Shown here: positions 1 through 5,965 of the stretch, in pieces
Numbering within the stretch: the first letter of the stretch is position 1
Layout: every line of letters begins with the position of its first letter
NCBI GenBank assembly: GCA_003533785.1
Contig: DQCR01000018.1
Location: forward strand, 1-5,965
Origin: Flavobacteriaceae bacterium
GTDB taxonomy: Bacteria; Bacteroidota; Bacteroidia; Flavobacteriales; Flavobacteriaceae
Reading direction: 5' to 3'
DNA: 5,965 nucleotides
Notes under the pieces: generated by a model
Databases searched by the model: none
What the model saw: the letters and a program-made list of their open reading frames with translations, nothing else
Told to the model about the DNA's origin: nothing
Position numbers and translations under genes: made by a program

Positions 1-1584
1 CGTCCTCCTGTCTTTGATGAAATTCAGCAATTCTTGGGAATTGATGAAGAAGTCATTGCGCTACCCGATGTACTCTCTGCCATTCGAACCGCCAGTACAG
101 ATCCTAACGTTGAAGGAATCCGATTGCGTTCCGATTTTGTAACTGCGGGGTGGTCACAGGCGCACAGCATTAGAAAAGCCCTAAAAAAATTCAAATCCGC
201 AGGAAAATTCATTTATGCCTATGGAGATTTTTTTACTCAAAAAGGATATTTTGTTGCTTCTGTAGCAGATTCTATTTTTTTAAATCCAGCAGGAGCTTTT
301 GAATTTAAGGGTTTGGCCTCTGAAGTACTTTATTACAAAGATTTTCAAGACACCTATGGTTTTAAAATGGAAGTGGTACGACACGGAAAGTACAAGAGTG
401 CCGTAGAGCCCTTTTTAGAAAACGAAATGAGTGCAGAAAATGAATACCAAATTAGCAGTCTCCTCAATGATCTTTGGTCAACGGTACGAGAAGAAGTTTC
501 CTCCGACAGAGGGTTTACCGAAGAGGCTTTGGATGCTTTGATCAATGACAACACACTAAGTCTTCCAGAAGAAGCTCTAGAAGCCAAACTCGTTGATGGA
601 CTTTACTACGAGGATACATTTGACGAAAAAATTAAGCTTCGATTGGAAATGGATCTCGAAGACGAACTGAAGTTGGTCTCCCAAAACCGTGTCAATGCAA
701 GTAACGCTTCCTATGACAGTGCTATTAAGGATCGCATAGGGATTGTTTTTGCCAACGGACCCATCTTGTATGGTGAAGGTACCGAGTCCATCATTGCCCA
801 GGGTGTTTTCGTTGAAACGCTAGAAGATTTAGCTCAAGACGATTGGATCAAAGCGGTAGTTTTAAGAATCAATTCCCCAGGGGGAAGTGCCTTGATTTCA
901 GAACTGCTATGGCGTACCATTGAAAAAGTAAAAGAATCCAAACCTGTGATAGTGTCAATCGGAAATACAGCAGCCTCAGGAGGGTATTATATCGCGTCGG
1001 GAGCCGATGCTATTTTTGCAGACCCAATGAGTATTACAGGATCCATAGGGGTATTTGCCACCTTGCCCAACGCAACCGATTTTTTAGAGGACATTGGGAT
1101 ACAAGCGCAAACGGTAGAAACCCATCCCAACGCATTGGGCTACAGTCCCTACCAACCCCTAACCCCAGCCTTTAAAAAGCAGTTGGAGAAAGGTATTGAA
1201 AAGACCTACACCCAATTTAAACAGCGGGTGGAACAAGGGCGTTCATTAGATCCGGAAGTGGTTGAAAATCTTGCCCAAGGTAGAGTCTGGACAGGAAAAC
1301 AAGCCTTAGAATTAGGTCTAGTAGACCGTTTGGGAGGCTTGGAAGATGCCATCGCAGAGGCTGCAGTACGTGCAGGAATTGAAACCTACAACACCTTGGA
1401 ATACCCCAAATTTGAAGAAAGTTTAGAAAGCATGTTGAAAGGAATCAGCCCCTCTATTGAACTACAAAACCCAATTGAAAATTGGATCCGCAAGGACATA
1501 TTGCTATCATTTAAAAATTTCAAAACTAAAACTCCCTCTCCCTACATCCAAACCCTTATGCCTTTTGAATTAAAAATCCACTAA
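1..1584 (+). CDS. sppA: Signal peptide peptidase SppA, 67-kDa double-domain type (5' end truncated by window)
   Basis: This is a membrane-bound serine protease of family S49 that degrades cleaved signal peptides and other short membrane-embedded fragments using a Ser/Lys dyad. The frame is open to base 1, so the true start lies outside; 527 residues are visible. The N-terminal S49 domain carries the general-base lysine in YKSAVEPF (Lys132, codon 394-396). The C-terminal domain carries the nucleophile in AASGGYY (Ser326, codon 976-978), followed by the conserved TGSIGVF. The 194-residue Lys-Ser spacing fits E. coli SppA (Lys209/Ser409, 618 aa), which implies that about 60-80 residues are missing, including the N-terminal membrane anchor. 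Later landmarks are QGRVWTG and LGLVDRLGG; the end, MPFELKIH, is a natural C-terminus, so the gene is intact at its 3' end. The stop TAA (1582-1584) directly abuts the next ATG, suggesting co-transcription. The family call is secure; cellular substrates are inferred from the family. Confidence 0.95.
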   Translation, partial: RPPVFDEIQQFLGIDEEVIALPDVLSAIRTASTDPNVEGIRLRSDFVTAGWSQAHSIRKALKKFKSAGKFIYAYGDFFTQKGYFVASVADSIFLNPAGAFEFKGLASEVLYYKDFQDTYGFKMEVVRHGKYKSAVEPFLENEMSAENEYQISSLLNDLWSTVREEVSSDRGFTEEALDALINDNTLSLPEEALEAKLVDGLYYEDTFDEKIKLRLEMDLEDELKLVSQNRVNASNASYDSAIKDRIGIVFANGPILYGEGTESIIAQGVFVETLEDLAQDDWIKAVVLRINSPGGSALISELLWRTIEKVKESKPVIVSIGNTAASGGYYIASGADAIFADPMSITGSIGVFATLPNATDFLEDIGIQAQTVETHPNALGYSPYQPLTPAFKKQLEKGIEKTYTQFKQRVEQGRSLDPEVVENLAQGRVWTGKQALELGLVDRLGGLEDAIAEAAVRAGIETYNTLEYPKFEESLESMLKGISPSIELQNPIENWIRKDILLSFKNFKTKTPSPYIQTLMPFELKIH

Positions 1585-2286
1585 ATGACAGCTCAAAAAA
1601 AAGAACTTGCTAAAAATATCTACCTGTTACTCGCAGGGCTATTTATTACTTCTTTGGTGGTATCCAATTTGATTTTCCAAAAGTTCTTTTATTGGTATCC
1701 CTTTGATTTTAAGCTTTTTGGCAATTCTCTTTTTGAACTCTCCGTAGGGGTCTTACCTTACCCCCTTACCTTTTTAATTACGGACTTGATTTCAGAAATT
1801 TACGGCAAAAAGAAAGCCAATCAAGTTGTAGTAACGGGTATTTTCGCTTCTTTTTTTTCTATGGGAATTCTGTTGCTCGCCAATGCAGTTCCTGCCCTAG
1901 CCAACTCGCCCATAGACGATTCCACTTTTAACCAGGTTTTTGCGCTTTCTCCTATCGCTGTTTTGGCCTCCATGATTGCGTATTTACTGGCTCAATTTGT
2001 GGACATTCGTATTTATCACTTTTGGAAAAAACTGACTCAGGGTAAAATGCTTTGGTTGCGAAATAACTTTTCAACCTTTAGCTCACAGCTAATTGATTCG
2101 GTTCTCGTAGTTGGATTATTGAGTGCTTTTGGTGTATTGGATTGGAGCCTTTTTTGGGGACTGGTCCTTTCTAGTTTTCTTTTTAAAGTTTTTGTAGCAG
2201 CTCTAGACACACCCCTACTTTATCTTTTTGTAGGTTTATTTAGAAAAACCTTTGATTTAAAGCCTACAGATGAAATTGAAATTTAA
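1585..2286 (+). CDS. yhhQ: Queuosine precursor transporter, YhhQ/VUT family (DUF165)
   Basis: A 233-residue polytopic inner-membrane protein of the YhhQ (DUF165) family. E. coli YhhQ imports the 7-deazaguanine precursors preQ0 and preQ1, which are used to make queuosine at tRNA position 34. About six hydrophobic segments are visible (roughly residues 11-31, 46-68, 80-101, 119-139, 165-184 and 187-218). Family landmarks are PYPLTFLITD with ISEIYGKKKA (58-78), AQFVD (136-140), RNNFSTFSSQLIDS (159-172) with conserved Arg/Gln/Asp, and LDTP (207-210). Length matches the family. The ATG follows the sppA stop with zero spacing, and rluF starts 3 bases after this stop, so translation is probably coupled within one operon. 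No clear Shine-Dalgarno is present, as usual in Bacteroidota. Whether the natural substrate here is preQ0, preQ1 or queuine cannot be read from the sequence. Confidence 0.9.
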   Translation: MTAQKKELAKNIYLLLAGLFITSLVVSNLIFQKFFYWYPFDFKLFGNSLFELSVGVLPYPLTFLITDLISEIYGKKKANQVVVTGIFASFFSMGILLLANAVPALANSPIDDSTFNQVFALSPIAVLASMIAYLLAQFVDIRIYHFWKKLTQGKMLWLRNNFSTFSSQLIDSVLVVGLLSAFGVLDWSLFWGLVLSSFLFKVFVAALDTPLLYLFVGLFRKTFDLKPTDEIEI

Positions 2287-2289
2287 ACT

Positions 2290-3021
2290 ATGAGCGAAGC
2301 ATCCGAAGGGATACGACTGAATAAATACCTCAGCGAAATTGGACACTGTTCTCGAAGAGCAGCAGACAAATTGATCGATCAAGGCCGAATCCAAGTCAAT
2401 GGAAAAGCCGTCGTAATGGGACAAAAAGTAAGTCCCCAGGATCGTATTGAAGTCGATGGAATTTTGATTGAAAACCATCAGGAAGGATCGGTTTATATCG
2501 CCTTTAATAAACCAAAGGGTATCGTTTGTACAACAGATACTCGAGTAGAAAAAGACAACATTATCGACTACATCAATTATCCAAGTCGCATCTTTCCCAT
2601 TGGTCGTTTGGATAAAATGAGTGAAGGGCTGATCTTACTGACCAATGATGGGGATATTGTCAATAAAATCTTACGCGCTCGGAACAATCACGAAAAAGAA
2701 TATATCGTAACAGTAAACAAGCCTGTAACAGAAGAATTTGTTGAAAAAATGGGAAGTGGAGTCCCCATTTTAGATACGGTTACCAAACCCTGTTTTGTAG
2801 AACAAATCCACAAAAAACAATTTCGAATTATTTTGACCCAAGGCCTCAATCGCCAGATTCGAAGAATGTGCGAGTTTTTAGAGTATCGGGTAGTTGAGCT
2901 AAAACGAGTTCGTATTATGAACCTCAAGTTGGATACTAAAGTGGGGCGCTACAGAGACTTAACCAAAAAAGAAATGACGGAATTGCGCAAGCTTCTAGCC
3001 GATTCTAGCAAAGATATTTAG
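2290..3021 (+). CDS. rluF: Pseudouridine synthase RluF-like (23S rRNA Psi2604 / tRNA-Tyr Psi35)
   Basis: A 243-residue RsuA/RluB-E-F family enzyme that isomerises uridine to pseudouridine in structured RNA. An N-terminal S4 RNA-binding domain (about 8-57: RLNKYLSE, CSRRAADKLI, VNGK) precedes the catalytic domain (about 67-230). The catalytic aspartate is Asp108 in GRLD (codon 2611-2613). Other landmarks are NKPKGIV (73-79), NHEKEYIVTV (133-142), GLNRQIRRMCE (185-195) and RIMN (208-211). Phrases such as FPIGRLDK, LTNDGDIVNKILRA and GSGVPILDTVTK match E. coli RluF as remembered better than RluB or RluE. E. coli RluF targets U2604 of 23S rRNA and also U35 of tRNA-Tyr. This protein lacks the basic C-terminal tail that makes E. 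coli RluF about 290 residues. It lies 3 bases after the transporter gene, and its TAG overlaps the stop of the convergent downstream gene. Family is certain; exact target position is inferred. Confidence 0.9.
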   Translation: MSEASEGIRLNKYLSEIGHCSRRAADKLIDQGRIQVNGKAVVMGQKVSPQDRIEVDGILIENHQEGSVYIAFNKPKGIVCTTDTRVEKDNIIDYINYPSRIFPIGRLDKMSEGLILLTNDGDIVNKILRARNNHEKEYIVTVNKPVTEEFVEKMGSGVPILDTVTKPCFVEQIHKKQFRIILTQGLNRQIRRMCEFLEYRVVELKRVRIMNLKLDTKVGRYRDLTKKEMTELRKLLADSSKDI

Positions 3022-3812
3022 GACTGAAAACGCAACTTGACGCGTTGCCCTTCATTGGACCGTACATTAAAAACCGTTTGATCTTCAAAGAGTAAGTATT
3101 GCCCTCGAATTCCCATGAGTTTCCCTTCATAAAGCGGTGTTTTAGTCAAATTTAAACTAGCAACTTTTGTAGGATACGACTGTACAGGAAATTCAAATTT
3201 TTCAAGCGCTGCAGTAGTTTTCATATAGGGTTTCAAGTCCTTGGGTAACTGATCTAAAGCCTTGTGAAACGCTTCCTCCCAAACGATGGGTTCCGATTCA
3301 TTTTGAAGCATTTTTCTCCAATTGGTTTTATCCGAAAAATGTTCCTTAAGCGCCACTTCTCCCACTCCTGCCAGATAGCGATTGGGAACTTCTAAAAGCA
3401 CCAGGGCCTCATGTGCTCCCTGATCGATCCAACGCGTAGGTACTTGGCTTTTTCTAGTGACACCCACTTTAAGATGACTGCTCAGCGCTAGGTAAAGAAT
3501 ATGAGGCTGCAGTTGCATTTTTTTTTCATATTCCAGATCGCGGTCCGCTTCACCCAAATGTGCCTTACTCAGCTCGGGTCGCATGATCCAATCTCCAGCT
3601 GCGGGGGTTTCAAAAAAACAAGATTTGCAAAAACCTTGTCTAAAAATGGGGAGTTCTTGAGAACAGTTTAAACACTGAGAACCTATATGACTTATCGTGA
3701 TATGCTTTCCAATACATTGGTTGACATGTACATAACCACTCTCCATTTCTAAAAAATAATGGATGGGACTGTTTAATTCCGTGATCATTTTTTTTAAAGT
3801 TCCCTTAAACAT
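3018..3812 (-). CDS. DUF2797 domain protein with four-cysteine putative zinc knuckle and GIY-YIG-like core (function unknown)
   Basis: A 264-residue cytoplasmic protein recognised as DUF2797; I know of no established function. After an N-terminal segment with GTLKKM (4-9) come two CxxC pairs, Cys47/Cys50 and Cys62/Cys65, which look like a small zinc-binding knuckle. A segment around LYLALSSHLKVGVTR (106-120), then PTRWIDQGA (125-133), follows. It resembles a GIY-YIG nuclease core: Tyr107 and KVG (115-117) in place of the two name motifs, Arg127, then Glu152 and Asn164 at a spacing of 12. The C-terminal part (about 200-264) looks like small beta-strands (GKLMGIRGQYLLF). No signal peptide or membrane segment is seen. 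The start at 3812 is preferred over the internal Met9 because the GxLxKM stretch looks family-conserved (from memory). The stop TAA (3020-3018) overlaps the rluF stop, and the gene is divergent from GH3 across 51 bases. The family call is good; the nuclease idea is inference. Confidence 0.82.
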   Translation of the reverse strand: MFKGTLKKMITELNSPIHYFLEMESGYVHVNQCIGKHITISHIGSQCLNCSQELPIFRQGFCKSCFFETPAAGDWIMRPELSKAHLGEADRDLEYEKKMQLQPHILYLALSSHLKVGVTRKSQVPTRWIDQGAHEALVLLEVPNRYLAGVGEVALKEHFSDKTNWRKMLQNESEPIVWEEAFHKALDQLPKDLKPYMKTTAALEKFEFPVQSYPTKVASLNLTKTPLYEGKLMGIRGQYLLFEDQTVFNVRSNEGQRVKLRFQS

Positions 3813-3830
3813 ATACTCGCTTAGAATTAA

Positions 3831-3848
3831 TTACTTTTACGAAAGTAA
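3831..3848. promoter_or_regulatory. Candidate bidirectional promoter / inverted repeat between DUF2797 and GH3
   Basis: The 51-bp divergent gap contains a perfect 7-bp inverted repeat, TTACTTT (3831-3837) and AAAGTAA (3842-3848), around a TACG centre. Each arm reads like a Bacteroidota -7 element (consensus TAnnTTTG): TACTTTTA on the plus strand (3832-3839) and TACTTTCG on the minus strand (3847-3840), each with one mismatch. Transcripts beginning a few bases downstream would have leaders of about 15-20 bases to both ATGs, which is plausible. I see no convincing -33 TTG box on either strand. The repeat could instead be an operator for a dimeric regulator. Confidence 0.4.
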
Positions 3849-3863
3849 GATACTAATTATTTT

Positions 3864-5378
3864 ATGCCCATACCCCTATTTAATTCTATAGCTTCATGGA
3901 TTCTCAAAAAGAGAATACACCAAATAGAGCTTTTTGTAAGGTACCCAATTGAGGTTCAAAATGAATTGCTTCACACCTTGGTTAAAACTGCTGCTCAAAC
4001 CGAAATTGGTAAAAAATATGAGTTTGAAACGGTAAAAAGTTATAATGTATTCAAAGAACGAGTCCCTGTATGTACGTATGAATCTATAGAATCTGACATT
4101 GAACGCTGTCGCCAAGGAGTCCAAAATATTTTTTGGCCTAGCAGCATCAAGTGGTTTGCAAAGTCCAGCGGGACTACCAATGCGAAAAGTAAATTTATCC
4201 CTGTGAGTACGGAAGCCCTTGAGGATTGTCATTACAAGGCCGGTAAGGATATGCTCTCGTTGTATTTTAACAATAACGAAGATTCCCAATTGCTCACAGG
4301 AAAATCGCTGCGTCTAGGTGGAAGCAATGAATTGTACAATAAAAACAACAGTTATTTTGGAGATCTTTCTTCGATCATCATACAAAATCTTCCTTTTTGG
4401 GCCGAGCTGAGCAGTACCCCCAGCAATAAAACGTCACTCCTCCCTGAATGGGAGACAAAAATGAAAGCCATTGTGGCTGAATCCATACCCGAAAAAGTGA
4501 CCAGCTTGGCGGGTGTGCCCTCGTGGATGTTAGTTTTGTTACAAAATGTATTAAAAGAAACAGGAAAGGAAAACATCACTGAAGTCTGGCCAGATGCAGA
4601 AGTGTATTTTCACGGAGGCGTGAGCTTCAAGCCTTATAGTACGCTTTACAAAAATTTATTTCCAAAGTCTGATTTTCGTTATTACGAAATTTACAATGCC
4701 TCAGAAGGTTTCTTTGGGATTCAAGACCAGAACGATTCGGATGAATTACTGCTTATGCTGGACTACGGTATTTTTTATGAATTCATTCCTTTTCAAGGTG
4801 AAGAAGAAGACGAAAGGAACATCATTCCCCTTTCTGATGTTGAGTTAAATCGGAACTATGCTATGGTTATTACCACCAATGGTGGGCTCTGGCGATATAA
4901 AATCGGAGATACCATAAGGTTCACCAGTCTCTCTCCCTATCGCATTCAGGTTTCGGGAAGAACGAAGCATTTTATCAATGCATTTGGTGAAGAATTGATT
5001 GTTGACGATGCAGAAAAAGCACTTGCCAAGGTAAGTAAGCAAACCCAGAGTACCCTGTCCAATTATACCGCTGCTCCAATCTTTATGGAAAAAGACCGTA
5101 AGGGAGCCCATGAATGGATTATCGAATTTGAAAAAGAACCTGAGGATTTAAGTTACTTTGGTCATCTCCTAGACGAGGCACTCCAAGAAGAAAATTCCGA
5201 TTATGAGGCCAAACGCTATAAAAACATGACATTGCATCCCTTAAAAATTCACAAAGCGCGCCCAGGATTATTTTATAAATGGCTTTCCAATAAAGGAAAA
5301 TTGGGTGGTCAACACAAGGTCCCTCGACTTTCCAATTCTAGAACAATTCTAGAAGAACTTCTAAACTTAAATAACTAG
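3864..5378 (+). CDS. GH3 family acyl-adenylate/amido synthetase-like protein
   Basis: A 504-residue soluble protein of the GH3 family, part of the ANL adenylating superfamily. Plant GH3 enzymes (e.g. JAR1) use ATP to adenylate a carboxylate hormone and couple it to an amino acid; the common label 'auxin-responsive promoter' is a plant-derived misnomer here. The three ATP/AMP-binding motifs are all present: SSGTTNAKSK (101-110), YNASEGFFGIQ (277-287) and RYKIGD (344-349). GRTKHF (365-370) marks the hinge to the C-terminal domain, and QHKVPR (483-488) corresponds to the QYKTPR-type end of plant GH3s. Adenylation is therefore probably intact, but the bacterial substrate is unknown. The ATG at 3864 lies 16 bases after a palindromic promoter candidate; no Shine-Dalgarno is seen. 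The TAG (5376-5378) overlaps the clpX stop on the other strand. The divergent DUF2797 neighbour suggests possible co-expression. Confidence 0.9.
   Translation: MPIPLFNSIASWILKKRIHQIELFVRYPIEVQNELLHTLVKTAAQTEIGKKYEFETVKSYNVFKERVPVCTYESIESDIERCRQGVQNIFWPSSIKWFAKSSGTTNAKSKFIPVSTEALEDCHYKAGKDMLSLYFNNNEDSQLLTGKSLRLGGSNELYNKNNSYFGDLSSIIIQNLPFWAELSSTPSNKTSLLPEWETKMKAIVAESIPEKVTSLAGVPSWMLVLLQNVLKETGKENITEVWPDAEVYFHGGVSFKPYSTLYKNLFPKSDFRYYEIYNASEGFFGIQDQNDSDELLLMLDYGIFYEFIPFQGEEEDERNIIPLSDVELNRNYAMVITTNGGLWRYKIGDTIRFTSLSPYRIQVSGRTKHFINAFGEELIVDDAEKALAKVSKQTQSTLSNYTAAPIFMEKDRKGAHEWIIEFEKEPEDLSYFGHLLDEALQEENSDYEAKRYKNMTLHPLKIHKARPGLFYKWLSNKGKLGGQHKVPRLSNSRTILEELLNLNN
5333..5354. repeat. Perfect 11-bp tandem repeat forming an 8-bp stem, inside the 3' end of GH3
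   Basis: CAATTCTAGAA occurs twice head to tail (5333-5343 and 5344-5354). Each copy holds the palindrome TTCTAGAA, so the copies can pair with each other as an 8-bp stem (5336-5343 with 5347-5354) around a CAA loop. The unit is not a multiple of three, so the copies encode different residues in GH3 (about Asn491 to Glu497). It lies 22 bases before the GH3 stop and about 20 bases beyond the clpX stop on the other strand. No clear T-tract follows on either strand, so a terminator role is only possible. Confidence 0.6.
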
Positions 5379-5965
5379 GAAACGACTTTTAATTTGGGAA
5401 GTTCAATTTTGGACAGCTTTTGATCGGCATATTGTTTGGTTATTTTAAGTTTTTTAACATCACTATCCGGGAGTTCAAACATGGCATCATTCAATACTGC
5501 TTCGCAAAGAGATCGCAACCCACGTGCTCCGAGCTTGTATTGCAATGCTTTTTCAACAATATAATCCAACGCCCCAGGAGTAAACTGCAGTTCAATCCCA
5601 TCCATTTGAAACAACTGGATGTATTGTTTTACCAGTGCATTCTTAGGTGTGGTCAAAATCATACGGAGCGTAATTTCATCCAAGGGCGTCATATGTGTCA
5701 GCACGGGTAACCTTCCAATAATCTCTGGAATCAAACCGAAAGAACGCACATCTCTTGGAGTGATGTACTGTAAAATATTTTCCTTATCTACCTCACGTTG
5801 TTCCAAAGCCGTTTTATACCCAATGGCTTGAAGGTTCAATCGTTTGTTGATGTGTGCTTCAATTCCGTCAAAAGCCCCTCCAGCGACGAATAAAATATTT
5901 GATGTATCGACCTCAATAAACTTCTGGTCCGGATGCTTCCGTCCCCCTTTTGGTGGAACATTGAC
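5375..5965 (-). CDS. clpX: ATP-dependent Clp protease ATP-binding subunit ClpX (C-terminal part; 5' end outside window)
   Basis: ClpX is the AAA+ hexameric unfoldase that feeds tagged proteins to the ClpP peptidase in the cytoplasm. The frame runs from the right edge (base 5965) to TAG at 5377-5375, giving 196 visible residues. Seen in order are the RKH loop in GGRKHP (7-12), DTSNILF (20-26), AGGAF (28-32), the ClpP-docking loop IGY (48-50, in place of E. coli IGF), FGLIPEIIGRLP with the arginine finger Arg85, and the sensor-2 motif GARGLRS with Arg148. Spacing between Arg85 and Arg148 (63) equals that of Arg307/Arg370 in E. coli as remembered. By this alignment about 215-220 N-terminal residues are missing (zinc-binding domain, Walker A and B, GYVG pore loop). 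The C-terminus, ending about a dozen residues after the family's last conserved strand, looks complete. Its promoter and any clpP neighbour are off-window. Confidence 0.96.
   Translation of the reverse strand, partial: VNVPPKGGRKHPDQKFIEVDTSNILFVAGGAFDGIEAHINKRLNLQAIGYKTALEQREVDKENILQYITPRDVRSFGLIPEIIGRLPVLTHMTPLDEITLRMILTTPKNALVKQYIQLFQMDGIELQFTPGALDYIVEKALQYKLGARGLRSLCEAVLNDAMFELPDSDVKKLKITKQYADQKLSKIELPKLKVVS

Noticed and set aside
34..36. TTG as the start codon of sppA
   Set aside because: The same frame stays open to base 1 and the upstream residues continue the SppA family sequence, so this is an internal leucine.
3032..3048. Possible terminator hairpin just past the rluF stop (GCAAC with GTTGC)
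   Set aside because: The stem is only 5 bp with a 7-base loop and no T-tract follows; it lies in DUF2797 coding sequence.
3894..4289. 131-residue open frame antisense to GH3
   Set aside because: It lacks recognisable domains and lies opposite highly conserved GH3 coding sequence including motif I; it is a shadow frame.
5420..5710. 96-residue plus-strand open frame opposite clpX
   Set aside because: It is opposite the conserved arginine-finger and sensor-2 region of ClpX and encodes a Cys/Phe-rich composition typical of an antisense shadow.
5837..5839. TTG as the start codon of a 154-residue minus-strand protein
   Set aside because: The frame continues to base 5965 with typical ClpX sequence (GGRKHP, AGGAF); it is an internal leucine codon of clpX.
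1..5965. tRNA/rRNA genes, CRISPR arrays, insertion sequences or riboswitches (including a preQ1 riboswitch before the transporter)
   Set aside because: No such structure was seen. The only non-coding gap is 51 bases, and the transporter ATG directly abuts the sppA stop, leaving no leader for a riboswitch.

Overview
The window looks like a compact stretch of core chromosome from a member of the Bacteroidota, most likely a marine-type Flavobacteriaceae. The evidence is the moderately AT-rich composition, the near absence of Shine-Dalgarno motifs before start codons, TAnnTTTG-like promoter elements, and the protein set: a full-length double-domain SppA, a bacterial GH3-family protein, a DUF2797 protein and a ClpX with an IGY ClpP-docking loop. 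There are no mobile elements, RNA genes or CRISPR arrays.

Layout. Positions 1-3021 hold three plus-strand genes in a tight run: sppA (5' end cut by the window edge), a YhhQ-type queuosine-precursor transporter whose ATG directly follows the sppA stop, and an RluF-type pseudouridine synthase 3 bases further on. They are probably one operon. Next is a minus-strand DUF2797 gene (3018-3812), convergent with rluF and sharing 4 bases with it. A 51-bp divergent gap (3813-3863) contains a near-symmetric inverted repeat that could carry back-to-back promoters. The plus-strand GH3 gene (3864-5378) follows, and then the C-terminal half of clpX on the minus strand (5375-5965, cut by the right edge), which again shares 4 bases with its convergent neighbour. 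Almost no base is non-coding.

How the genes relate. The transporter and RluF may both act on tRNA-Tyr: queuosine sits at anticodon position 34, and E. coli RluF also makes pseudouridine at position 35 of tRNA-Tyr besides its 23S rRNA site. SppA and ClpX are housekeeping proteolysis factors, in the membrane and cytoplasm respectively, on opposite strands and not obviously linked. The two least understood proteins, DUF2797 and GH3, are divergently transcribed from a shared short promoter region. DUF2797 shows a four-cysteine putative zinc knuckle followed by a pattern resembling a GIY-YIG nuclease core (Y, KVG, R, then E and N with UvrC-like spacing). That pattern and the symmetric promoter are the most interesting points. 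I see no clear-cut novel defence or mobile system.
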